A stretch of 40,402 nt of DNA from an uncultured Clostridia bacterium (GTDB lineage: Bacteria; Bacillota; Clostridia; TANB77; CAG-508), in the NCBI GenBank assembly GCA_948517135.1, contig CAORJJ010000007.1:1-40402 (forward strand), in the 5' to 3' direction. The notes under the pieces were generated by a model. That model did not search any database. It was not told the origin of the DNA and saw only the letters and a program-made list of their open reading frames with translations. Positions 1 to 6,885 of the stretch are shown here, one piece after another; position 1 is the stretch's first letter; every line of letters starts with the position of its first letter. The position numbers were made by a program, and so were the translations under genes.

Positions 1-267
1 ATTCTTTATACTTTCAACTGTAACCTTTTTTATTTTTTCTATTTTTACAACTTCTTCTTCATTTACAATTAACTTTGTTGGATTTCTTAAAATATTATCT
101 AAATATTCAACAGTATCTTCCATTTTTTGAATCCAAAGAAATTGAGATTTAGGTCTATTAGTTTCAATATTAACATCCATTTTTGAAGTTAAACGTTCAT
201 TAAATTTTTTTACATCACTATTATCTGCATCAGCATATAATTCAAAAACATTTAATAATTTATCCAC
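1..267 (-). CDS. N-terminal fragment of a conserved protein, last gene of the SipW/AAA+ operon (cut by window edge)
   Basis: An open frame runs from a GTG at 267 to the window edge without a stop (89 codons). The start is fixed by GGAGG five bases upstream of the GTG; no ATG lies near it. The fragment is hydrophilic, with no signal peptide or membrane segment. It contains WIQKMEDTVEYLDNILRNP followed by VNEEEVVKIEK. From memory this resembles the N-terminal part of a family that accompanies McrB-type ATPases (DUF2357/McrC-like partners), but the diagnostic C-terminal part is outside the window, so this is only a suggestion. It lies 18 bases after the stop of the AAA+ gene and is clearly co-transcribed with it. 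Confidence 0.7.
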   Translation of the reverse strand, partial: MDKLLNVFELYADADNSDVKKFNERLTSKMDVNIETNRPKSQFLWIQKMEDTVEYLDNILRNPTKLIVNEEEVVKIEKIKKVTVESIKN

Positions 268-285
268 TGTATCCTCCTAGAATAA

Positions 286-1821
286 CTATCCTAATTTCTT
301 TAGTCTTAACACATATTCTATACATTCTTTCATTTTGCCTTTACCAAAAGTTTTATCTAAGAATGTAACAAATCCGTCAATTTCATCTTTTATATAAGCA
401 ATATTTAATTGCTCAAATTTTCTCAAAACTTTTTTTGCCATGAAGTAATCTATACCTTCAACTTCATCTCCACCACAAGCAACATATGCCGCAACGAATT
501 TTCCTAAGTGTGTAACAATACGGTTACCAAAAGCAACTCTAAAATGTTTTATAACATAATCATCCATTTCATTTATCTTTTTCCAAAGATCATCTGAAAC
601 TGGGTGTTCTGCTTTTGCTTTTTCAAATAAAGAATCTATATATGTAAAGTTAACATCCATTGGTGGTGTATCTTCTGCCTCAAATACTTGTCCTTTTTCA
701 TTTATATCAATAGGCATTGCTCTATCATAAACTTTATCTGTTACCATAAACGTTGAATCATCATTATTGATTGTTCCAATATACCAAGTATTTGCTGGTA
801 TTTTAATTCTTCCACCTATAATATGTTTTGGATCGTTTTCCCATGGACTAGAAACAACTTCAATAATCCATTCATCTCTATTTGGCATTTCCAAAATAGA
901 AAGCATTTCAGCAAAATAATATTCAACACGGGCTAAGTTCATTTCGTCTAATATTACAGTATATACATCATCAGTATATGAAGCTATATATAATTGTTCT
1001 AATAATTGTGTTTCATTAAACTTTTTAGTAAACTCATTAAAATATCCAAAAAGTTCTGTTCTATCTCTCCATGAAGGTTGTACTGAAACAACACATGAAT
1101 CATGTTTTAAAAATTTTCCCCAAGCATAAGCAAGTGATGTTTTACCAGTACCAGAAATACCTTGTAATATAACTAATTTTGTTGATGCAAGACCTGCTAT
1201 AAAAGTACGTATCATTGGTAATGTATAATATAGATGTAATCTTGAAGCAGCAAAGTTTCTAAATGTATTACACAATTCTTCTAATTCAAAATCATTATTA
1301 TAGTTTTGAACTTTATATTTTGCAAACTTTTTATCAATAATTGTTAATCTTGTAAATCTTACTCCATCTGCACTTTCAATTTCTTCCTTATTTTCAGTAT
1401 TTGATTGGCCAATATCCATTTCTGATGGTTCATTTGGACTTAATCCTAATTGAGAAACTTTCATTGCTAAGATTTCTTCTCTTTCTTTAGTCATTTTAGC
1501 AACTCTTTTATTCAAATCTGCAACTTCTTTTACCATACTTTCTTGTTCTACAAGTGTTTTTCTAAATCTAATATATTTTCTCAATATTAGAAAAACTAAA
1601 ATAACAGATAATATTAATATAATTGCAACTGCAGCTATTGCAATTGCTACAAGAATCCATTCTTGTCCTGAAAAATCATTCTTATATTCTTTTATTAAGT
1701 GAATATAATTTGGAATATCAAAAACTTGTTTAATTCCATTAATTATTCCAAATACAATTGTTTTTAATCCTGCAAAAAATTCATTTAAAAATTCATATAA
1801 GAATCTTACATAAGTGTCCAT
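286..1821 (-). CDS. Membrane-anchored McrB-type AAA+ ATPase
   Basis: 511 residues. The N-terminus has an amphipathic region (1-50), one strong membrane segment (about 55-80) and a charged, probably coiled stretch (about 83-120). A linker leads to an AAA+ domain from about 185: Walker A GISGTGKTS at 221-229, Walker B VILDEMN at 289-295, sensor-1-like GTINNDDSTF at 349-358, and VYDRAMPI (364-371) where McrB-type ATPases carry the arginine-finger region. The WRDRTELFGYFN stretch (251-262) also fits the McrB/MoxR branch. Classical McrB is cytosolic and has a DNA-binding N-terminus; here that is replaced by a membrane anchor, so a restriction role is not supported by what is visible. The gene lies 18 bases after the preceding gene. 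Inference: an ATPase tethered at the inner face of the membrane that remodels or powers the envelope proteins encoded upstream. Confidence 0.85.
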   Translation of the reverse strand: MDTYVRFLYEFLNEFFAGLKTIVFGIINGIKQVFDIPNYIHLIKEYKNDFSGQEWILVAIAIAAVAIILILSVILVFLILRKYIRFRKTLVEQESMVKEVADLNKRVAKMTKEREEILAMKVSQLGLSPNEPSEMDIGQSNTENKEEIESADGVRFTRLTIIDKKFAKYKVQNYNNDFELEELCNTFRNFAASRLHLYYTLPMIRTFIAGLASTKLVILQGISGTGKTSLAYAWGKFLKHDSCVVSVQPSWRDRTELFGYFNEFTKKFNETQLLEQLYIASYTDDVYTVILDEMNLARVEYYFAEMLSILEMPNRDEWIIEVVSSPWENDPKHIIGGRIKIPANTWYIGTINNDDSTFMVTDKVYDRAMPIDINEKGQVFEAEDTPPMDVNFTYIDSLFEKAKAEHPVSDDLWKKINEMDDYVIKHFRVAFGNRIVTHLGKFVAAYVACGGDEVEGIDYFMAKKVLRKFEQLNIAYIKDEIDGFVTFLDKTFGKGKMKECIEYVLRLKKLG

Positions 1822-1839
1822 TACATTTCCTCCATATTT

Positions 1840-2838
1840 TTAAACTTCTAAAGTTCGTAATTTTTTATATTTCTTTTTATTTATATCATATGTATCTACT
1901 ATTACACAATTAAAAATATTTAATATTTTTAATTCATCTTCTGTAAGTTTAGGCATATCATTTTTAGTTCTCAAACAGAAAGTAAAACCACGTTTAGTAA
2001 GTTCATAAACACCATCTTTATTATCACAAAAATTACTATAATTAATTTCAAAAGATATTTTATCTTGACTTGCTTGACAATCTAAAATTGTTAATAATTG
2101 TTCAAGTTTTTTCTTTTTATTAAATAAGTCTGTTGAGAAATCTACAACATAAGTTTTAGTGAAATTGCCATCTAATATATCTTTAAGTGCTTTTATAGCA
2201 ATCATTGGATATTCAACAAATAATTTATCTTCATTAACTATATCTTCATTAAAAGTATCTTCAATTGCTTCTTTGCTAAATACATTTGGAAATACAAAAT
2301 TATATTTAAGTTTTGCTCTATAAAAAGTATTATTTGATGGAATAATTTTATTTATTTCTAATTCAAATTCATCCGAATCATATCCATTTAAAATTTCATT
2401 TACTTCATTCATATCTGTTTCTACTATTTTAGTAAATGTATTTTCAAAATCATCATCTTCAGCTGATTTTAAATTAAACTTATTAACTCTTTTTTCAGAA
2501 ATTTTCTTTATAACATCTGAAATTTCAATATTTTTTCTTACAAAATCAAAATAGAAAAAATATTGAAATAACATTAATGTATTTTCTACATTGGCTTCAT
2601 TTTCATTTTCTTTCTTTATTAACTCATTTGCTCTTATTTTTAATGCTTCATATATTCTTCTATAAAATACTCTTATCTTATCATCTACTCCGAAATTATA
2701 ATATCTAGCATCTATATAAGTTTGAATTAATTCTTCACAAACATTTCTATCATATTTACTTTTTAAAATTATACTACAATATCTTTTTAATCTTTTCTGA
2801 GTTTTACTTATATGAGTTTCTATAATATTATTCATCAT
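1840..2838 (-). CDS. Conserved hypothetical soluble protein of the SipW/AAA+ operon
   Basis: 332 residues, family not recognised. It has no signal peptide or membrane segment, so it is predicted cytoplasmic. The N-terminal half (1-115) looks helical and basic; the middle is acidic (about 130-170); the C-terminal third has alternating hydrophobic strands, with ISFEINYSNF followed by LTKRGFTFCL and then FNCVIVDTYD. That order faintly recalls the last strands of an EAL-type TIM barrel, but no EAL catalytic motifs are seen, so I do not assign it. The start overlaps the upstream stop by 11 bases (translational coupling). AGGGAGAT lies just before a doubled ATGATG, so Met1 or Met2 could be used. 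Confidence 0.8.
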   Translation of the reverse strand: MMNNIIETHISKTQKRLKRYCSIILKSKYDRNVCEELIQTYIDARYYNFGVDDKIRVFYRRIYEALKIRANELIKKENENEANVENTLMLFQYFFYFDFVRKNIEISDVIKKISEKRVNKFNLKSAEDDDFENTFTKIVETDMNEVNEILNGYDSDEFELEINKIIPSNNTFYRAKLKYNFVFPNVFSKEAIEDTFNEDIVNEDKLFVEYPMIAIKALKDILDGNFTKTYVVDFSTDLFNKKKKLEQLLTILDCQASQDKISFEINYSNFCDNKDGVYELTKRGFTFCLRTKNDMPKLTEDELKILNIFNCVIVDTYDINKKKYKKLRTLEV

Positions 2839-3856
2839 TATCTCCCTTTTTTGTTTGTTCTAATACTGTTGTTCCTGAAAGAACTTTTAATGTATTTTCA
2901 TCTGGAATTGAATAATCTTTTGTTACATCTTTTTTATAGAATTTTATAAATTCACTATCTGATTGTGCAACTTTTACTTTAATTTTATTTATATATTCAT
3001 ATGAAGGTCTTGAACCAATTTGCATAGTTTCAACTTCTGTAAAATTATTAGCTGTATTATCTAAAACAATAACATTAGGATCAAATTGTATTTCAAGTTC
3101 TGCCTCTGCTTTATCTGAATCATTTGTTAATATAACATTTAAGTATGGACTATTGGCAGTATCTTCAACTTGATATGTTATTCCATCTTTTCCAGCATAA
3201 ATATATAAATTTCCATATAAAGTTTCTGTATATGGTGAAATAGCATCTGCTCTAGTTTTTATATGTACATATTCACCTTCTTTGAAATCACTATTTTTTG
3301 GAGTTATATTCATAGTAAATTCATCTACATTATCATTAGATATTAATCTTGAAGTTTTCCCATTTAAGATTGGATCTATTTGCAAGTCTATATATGCACT
3401 TCCAAGAGAGAATGTATTTAATTGTTCCTCATTCATTTCATTTGGACTTTTCTCTACACAAGATAATGTAGTATCTGTAATATTTTTATATTTGAAAACT
3501 TCAACATCAAATTTTAATTGATACTCTATATCTACTTTTGACTTTTTTAAAGTGTTTTTTCTGCTATACATTTCAATTGTTGCAATATTAGTTTTTGTTC
3601 CTCTACTACCTGACCAATTCTTTATTTCAAATCTTGTATTTTCACTTTTAGCTAATATATTACTTGTAAAGTAGAATTCTTTTGAATTCAGATATGCAGT
3701 TCTAACTGCTGAATAAACAAATTTTGATAAAGAAACTGTTGCTGGAAAAATAACTTTAACAATCATCAATATTATTATGATAGTGATTATAAACAGCATT
3801 ATTAGCTTTTTATAACCACTATTTTTTCTTCTTGCATTCCCTCTACCTTTTTTCAA
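2828..3856 (-). CDS. Membrane-anchored extracytoplasmic protein, probable SipW-type substrate
   Basis: 342 residues starting with TTG (3856); AAGGA lies eight bases upstream and no in-frame ATG precedes the membrane segment. A basic N-terminus (1-17) is followed by a long hydrophobic segment (about 18-42), then TVSLSKFVYSAVRTAYLNSK, which has the position and feel of the region after the signal segment in TasA/camelysin-like proteins. The remainder is beta-rich and polar, ending in an Asp/Glu tail. Inference: it is exported and either processed by the neighbouring SipW-type peptidase or kept as an anchored protein. The stop overlaps the next gene by 11 bases. It could also be a structural pilin-like subunit; no sortase signal is seen. 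Confidence 0.75.
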   Translation of the reverse strand: MKKGRGNARRKNSGYKKLIMLFIITIIIILMIVKVIFPATVSLSKFVYSAVRTAYLNSKEFYFTSNILAKSENTRFEIKNWSGSRGTKTNIATIEMYSRKNTLKKSKVDIEYQLKFDVEVFKYKNITDTTLSCVEKSPNEMNEEQLNTFSLGSAYIDLQIDPILNGKTSRLISNDNVDEFTMNITPKNSDFKEGEYVHIKTRADAISPYTETLYGNLYIYAGKDGITYQVEDTANSPYLNVILTNDSDKAEAELEIQFDPNVIVLDNTANNFTEVETMQIGSRPSYEYINKIKVKVAQSDSEFIKFYKKDVTKDYSIPDENTLKVLSGTTVLEQTKKGDNDE

Positions 3857-3873
3857 TTAAACCATCCTTTATA

Positions 3874-4479
3874 TTATCTATAAATTTGTCTTGCATCAAT
3901 TTTTACTTCAACACAGTCTATTATGTTTTGGTATTCAGATTTTTTATATTCTTCTCCTTCTGGATAAGAAATTTTCAATGTATATGTTCTAGTTTGATCT
4001 TTAGTTCTGTCTAATTTATGAGCAACTTCTTCATATATACATTTGAAATATGTATTATATTCATCTTGTTTTATATTATTACGTATATTATTTTCTTTGC
4101 TATCATCAACATAAAGTTCATATTTTAATGGTAAATTTGTAGTTGTTCTTAATTCTAAATCATATTCTATATTAGTATCTGCTCTATATTTTTCACCATC
4201 TATCATTCTAAAATTAGAAACTGTTATTTTATATTCTTTAGGTTCTTTGTCATCTGGCCCAATTTCTCCTATATTAATTGTTTCAGCATCATAAGTATCG
4301 TCGATACAGAAGAATGCAATATCAACATCAGCAGTTGAATTTGCTTCTGATTCAAACAATGAATATGAGTCAAATAGTATTCTGTAAAGCGTAACTAATA
4401 TAAAAAAGCAAATTAAGCATTTTATTCTACGTTTTACTCTTACTATTCTCCTTTTTCTTCGGTATCTTCCTCTAACCAT
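3874..4479 (-). CDS. TasA/camelysin-like secreted protein, probable SipW substrate
   Basis: 201 residues with GGAAGGGAT before the ATG. A very basic N-terminus (RGRYRRKRRIVRVKRRIK, residues 3-20) precedes a hydrophobic core (about 21-36). Then comes SYSLFESEANSTADVDIAFF (38-57), the arrangement seen after the signal peptide in SipW-dependent proteins (aromatic/S-x-F, small and acidic residues, then a beta strand). The rest is a small beta-rich domain of about 145 residues. TasA-like proteins form extracellular fibres after cleavage by SipW; the matching peptidase gene lies immediately upstream. The family assignment rests on the N-terminal pattern, not on a match over the full length. Confidence 0.75.
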   Translation of the reverse strand: MVRGRYRRKRRIVRVKRRIKCLICFFILVTLYRILFDSYSLFESEANSTADVDIAFFCIDDTYDAETINIGEIGPDDKEPKEYKITVSNFRMIDGEKYRADTNIEYDLELRTTTNLPLKYELYVDDSKENNIRNNIKQDEYNTYFKCIYEEVAHKLDRTKDQTRTYTLKISYPEGEEYKKSEYQNIIDCVEVKIDARQIYR

Positions 4480-4495
4480 ATTATCCCTTCCAAAT

Positions 4496-4996
4496 TTATC
4501 CTTTTTGTACTTCTTTATTTTTAGGTTTTATTCCAAAAATAATTCTTATTGTAATTATAGAAAAAATTATTGCAATTATAACTTGTGGAGTTTTTAGTAC
4601 CTTAATCCAAGTTCCAACATTATTAAATATGTATACAACTTTTCCAACAACATCCTTTGAAGTTATCGGAGAATCTTTTGATGTATTAGCATCTCCTTTA
4701 GTTATCAAATTATCTTCTGTTTTTTCTATTACTCTATGTGTTATAAAATCTTTTCCACTTTTATATGTAATAATATCATTTACATTTACATCTTTTGTAA
4801 GCTTGACTATTACAATATCTTGTGGCTTTATTGTATTTTCCATACTACCTGTTATAACTCTAAAAATTGTATAACCACAAAATTCTATATGATCTTTATG
4901 AAATACTTTTAATTGTGCATAACAATATGAAACAATTATTAGAATTATTATCAATATAATCATTAAAAAATCAATTTTTTGAAACCATTTTTTCAT
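4496..4996 (-). CDS. sipW: SipW-type (ER-type) signal peptidase I
   Basis: 166 residues from the ATG at 4996, one base after the upstream stop, with AGGTGA six bases before it. An in-frame ATG at 5065 lies inside the upstream gene and was not chosen. Membrane segment at about 8-27. Box B holds ITGSMENTIKPQDIVIV with the nucleophile Ser51. Box D holds FITHRVIEK with His87, where ordinary bacterial enzymes have Lys; Ser/His is the signature of the SipW/ER-type branch. GDANTSKDSP (about 101-110) supplies the conserved GD(A)N box and Asp candidates. A second membrane segment ends the protein (about 133-155). Role: cleaves signal peptides of TasA-like proteins on the outer face of the membrane; three candidate substrates are in the same operon. 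Confidence 0.93.
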   Translation of the reverse strand: MKKWFQKIDFLMIILIIILIIVSYCYAQLKVFHKDHIEFCGYTIFRVITGSMENTIKPQDIVIVKLTKDVNVNDIITYKSGKDFITHRVIEKTEDNLITKGDANTSKDSPITSKDVVGKVVYIFNNVGTWIKVLKTPQVIIAIIFSIITIRIIFGIKPKNKEVQKG

Positions 4997-4997
4997 T

Positions 4998-5675
4998 TTA
5001 TTCACCTGTATACTGAATTGCTTTAACAGTAACTGGAATTTCCAAATCATTTTCTCTAAAAGCATTCATTCCAAGGATTGTATCCATTTCATTAATTTTA
5101 TCATATGGACTATCACTATTTCCAAATGGCCAATTAATTTTTACTGTAACATTATCTATACATTTTGTTTCTTCCTTAATTTCCATTAATGGTTTTATTC
5201 TAGTAATAGTAACTATGCTATTTTCTTCATCTACGTTATATTCTAATGTTTTTCCTTCTTCCAAATAAACATCTTCTAATTTTAAATTAGTTTCTTTTAA
5301 GCTTTTTATATCTAATTTTATTTCATATTTAAAAGATGTATCAGTTTGCACTGGATCTATTTTTATATAAAATTCACCATTCATTCCTGGTGCAGCTTTA
5401 TTTTTTTCAAGATTACTACCATATATATTTTTATCATCTTTCCAAATAAAATCATTTTTAGTTATTTGAAATTGTACACTTCTTACTTGCTCTTCACCTT
5501 CAATTTCTGGTAAAACTGTTATATCTGTTTCATTAACTTTTATAATCCATTGACCTATTGTGGCTTTAACATCACCTTCTGCTTCACCAACATATTTTGA
5601 ATATGTTGATTTCAATATAAAAATTAATAAAATTACTATTAATATAATTATTAGAAATTTAACTTTTTTTTTCAC
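4998..5675 (-). CDS. SipW-dependent-type membrane/secreted protein
   Basis: 225 residues starting with GTG (5675), with AGGTGAGA about nine bases upstream. The Lys-rich N-terminus and hydrophobic segment (about 6-23) are followed by STYSKYVGEAEGDVKATIGQ, a textbook SipW-substrate context (Y/S-K-Y, then Glu/Gly/Ala, then a strand continuing WIIKVNET). The body is beta-rich with several TITR/VKIN strands. The gene sits between the inactive-looking and intact signal peptidases, and its stop is one base from the sipW start, as in tasA-sipW type operons. Probable extracellular fibre or surface subunit; the exact cleavage site cannot be read with certainty. Confidence 0.82.
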   Translation of the reverse strand: MKKKVKFLIIILIVILLIFILKSTYSKYVGEAEGDVKATIGQWIIKVNETDITVLPEIEGEEQVRSVQFQITKNDFIWKDDKNIYGSNLEKNKAAPGMNGEFYIKIDPVQTDTSFKYEIKLDIKSLKETNLKLEDVYLEEGKTLEYNVDEENSIVTITRIKPLMEIKEETKCIDNVTVKINWPFGNSDSPYDKINEMDTILGMNAFRENDLEIPVTVKAIQYTGE

Positions 5676-5688
5676 AATAATTTCTCAC

Positions 5689-6642
5689 CTATTTATTTTT
5701 TTGCTCTTCTAATTTCTTTCTTTTGGCTTCTATTAGTGCTCTTTTTTGTTCTTCTGTCATATTTTTTAATTTTTCTTGTAATAATGCTTTCTTTTGTTCT
5801 TCTGTCATTGATTTTAACTTTGCTTCTACTAAAGCTTTTTTCTGTTCATCAGTTAATGTTTTCTTTTCTGTTTCTACTGTTTTATTTTCAACTGGTTTTG
5901 GTTCCTCTTTAACTGCTTCTTCCTTAACTTCAGTAGTTTCTTCTTTTACTTCAACATCTTGCTTGATTTCTTCTGTTTTAGTTTCTTCTTGCTTATCTAT
6001 ATCTTTATCAGCTTTATCTTCTTTTGACTGTGTTTCTACTTCTTGTTTTTCTTCTTTCTCTATTACTTTTTTCTTCTTTTTTGGCTTTTCATCTTCTTCA
6101 TCATCTTCTTGATTATATCCTCTAAGTTCTGCAATTACAGAATATAATGTGTATAAAAATGCGACTAATGAAGGAAATACTCCTAAAAACAAAAATCCCC
6201 ATTTAGATTGAAGTATGCTTAATACTTTACCAACCTTAGGAATAACAGTTGCTGTATCTGAATTTCCTATATAGTTTGAACTAGAAAATCTATAATCTCC
6301 ATCAATTCCTTCAACTGTAAAAGTATATTCTGTATCTGTGACTCTCTCAATTTTTAATAGTTTTGCAAAATTTATTGTAGGATCACCACCTGCAAAAGTT
6401 CGATAGAAAAAAACCGTATCACCTTCAGCAATTCTCATATAGTTTTTTCTTTCAACTATTAATAAATCACCTAATGTGTAATCAGGTTCTAAGTTTTCAT
6501 CAATTATTGGTATCAACGTCTGATCTCCTAAAACGGTTATTTTATAGTCGTTGTAGGATAATAAGCAAATTGTGACAAAAATAATCAACAAAATATATAT
6601 AAATATTATTAAATTTTTAACAAAACTACATATTTTTTTCAT
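5689..6642 (-). CDS. Signal-peptidase-I-like protein without catalytic Ser/His (pseudo-SipW) with repeat tail
   Basis: 317 residues, AAAGGA before the ATG. Membrane segments at about 9-30 and 148-172 enclose an extracytoplasmic domain that lines up with the SipW-type enzyme encoded two genes later: NLEPDYTLGDLLIV (50-63) aligns with SMENTIKPQDIVIV, placing Asn50 at the nucleophile Ser, and INFAKLLKIER (90-100) aligns with the THRVIEK box without the His. GIDGD (112-116) sits where GDAN is expected, and PKVGKVLSIL matches VVGKVVYIF. After the second membrane segment come a Lys/Glu-rich linker (about 176-262) and three 16-residue repeats (263-310). First gene of the operon, 244 bases from the divergent 1170-residue gene. 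Inference: a non-catalytic partner, scaffold or regulator of the SipW enzyme. Confidence 0.85.
   Translation of the reverse strand: MKKICSFVKNLIIFIYILLIIFVTICLLSYNDYKITVLGDQTLIPIIDENLEPDYTLGDLLIVERKNYMRIAEGDTVFFYRTFAGGDPTINFAKLLKIERVTDTEYTFTVEGIDGDYRFSSSNYIGNSDTATVIPKVGKVLSILQSKWGFLFLGVFPSLVAFLYTLYSVIAELRGYNQEDDEEDEKPKKKKKVIEKEEKQEVETQSKEDKADKDIDKQEETKTEEIKQDVEVKEETTEVKEEAVKEEPKPVENKTVETEKKTLTDEQKKALVEAKLKSMTEEQKKALLQEKLKNMTEEQKRALIEAKRKKLEEQKNK
5713..5856 (-). repeat. Three tandem 48-bp units encoding 16-residue Lys/Glu repeats
   Basis: Units LTDEQKKALVEAKLKS, MTEEQKKALLQEKLKN and MTEEQKRALIEAKRKK (residues 263-310 of the signal-peptidase-like protein) are consecutive and in frame. Each is an amphipathic helix candidate with alternating acid/base. 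By topology they lie on the cytoplasmic side after the second membrane segment, or outside if the topology is inverted; a binding or coiled-coil role is inferred. Confidence 0.9.
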
Positions 6643-6677
6643 TGTATCAATCCTTTTAATCTCTTTTATACCTCGTT

Positions 6678-6706
6678 AGTATATCACTATTGTCTTTTCA
6701 ATTCAA
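6678..6706 (-). promoter_or_regulatory. Promoter of the SipW/AAA+ operon
   Basis: On the minus strand TTGAAT (6701-6706) and TATACT (6678-6683) are separated by 17 bases, 36 bases upstream of the first ATG. Good sigma-A type match. Confidence 0.7.
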
Positions 6707-6732
6707 CATGTTTTATATTTCATTTTGCTTAA

Positions 6733-6758
6733 TTTTGGTAATATTTTTGTTACCAAAA
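6733..6758. promoter_or_regulatory. Perfect 9-bp dyad between divergent promoters (candidate operator)
   Basis: TTTTGGTAA and TTACCAAAA are exact inverted repeats separated by eight bases. The dyad lies between the two -35 elements (6701-6706 minus, 6795-6800 plus), suited to a dimeric regulator acting on both directions. No T-run follows it, so it does not look like a terminator. Confidence 0.55.
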
Positions 6759-6794
6759 AGAAATATAAAATCACTTTTTTTATAAAGAAATTCA

Positions 6795-6823
6795 TTTACT
6801 TTTCATTTTCGTTATATTATAAT
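6795..6823 (+). promoter_or_regulatory. Promoter of the 1170-residue acidic protein gene
   Basis: TTTACT (6795-6800), a 17-base spacer and a consensus TATAAT (6818-6823); the ATG follows at 6886 behind ACGGAGGTTG. Confidence 0.7.
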
Positions 6824-6885
6824 ATTTTGTATAAACATAGGATAAATTGAAATATTTTGTCAATGTTACATACGGAGGTTGAAAA

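Noticed and set aside
286..1821. Calling the AAA+ gene mcrB of a restriction system
   Set aside because: No specificity domain is present, the protein has a membrane helix, and no nuclease gene is visible; only the ATPase domain matches.
1840..2838. Cyclic-di-GMP phosphodiesterase (EAL) identity for the unknown operon protein
   Set aside because: Only a vague strand pattern is similar; none of the catalytic EAL motifs is present.
4997..5065. Longer start for the SipW enzyme at 5065
   Set aside because: It would overlap the upstream gene by 68 bases; the ATG at 4996 has a proper ribosome-binding site and gives the normal N-terminus.
5723..6112. Plus-strand Ser/Phe-rich frame opposite the pseudo-SipW tail
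   Set aside because: It is the complement of the Lys/Glu-rich linker and repeats; no start signal.
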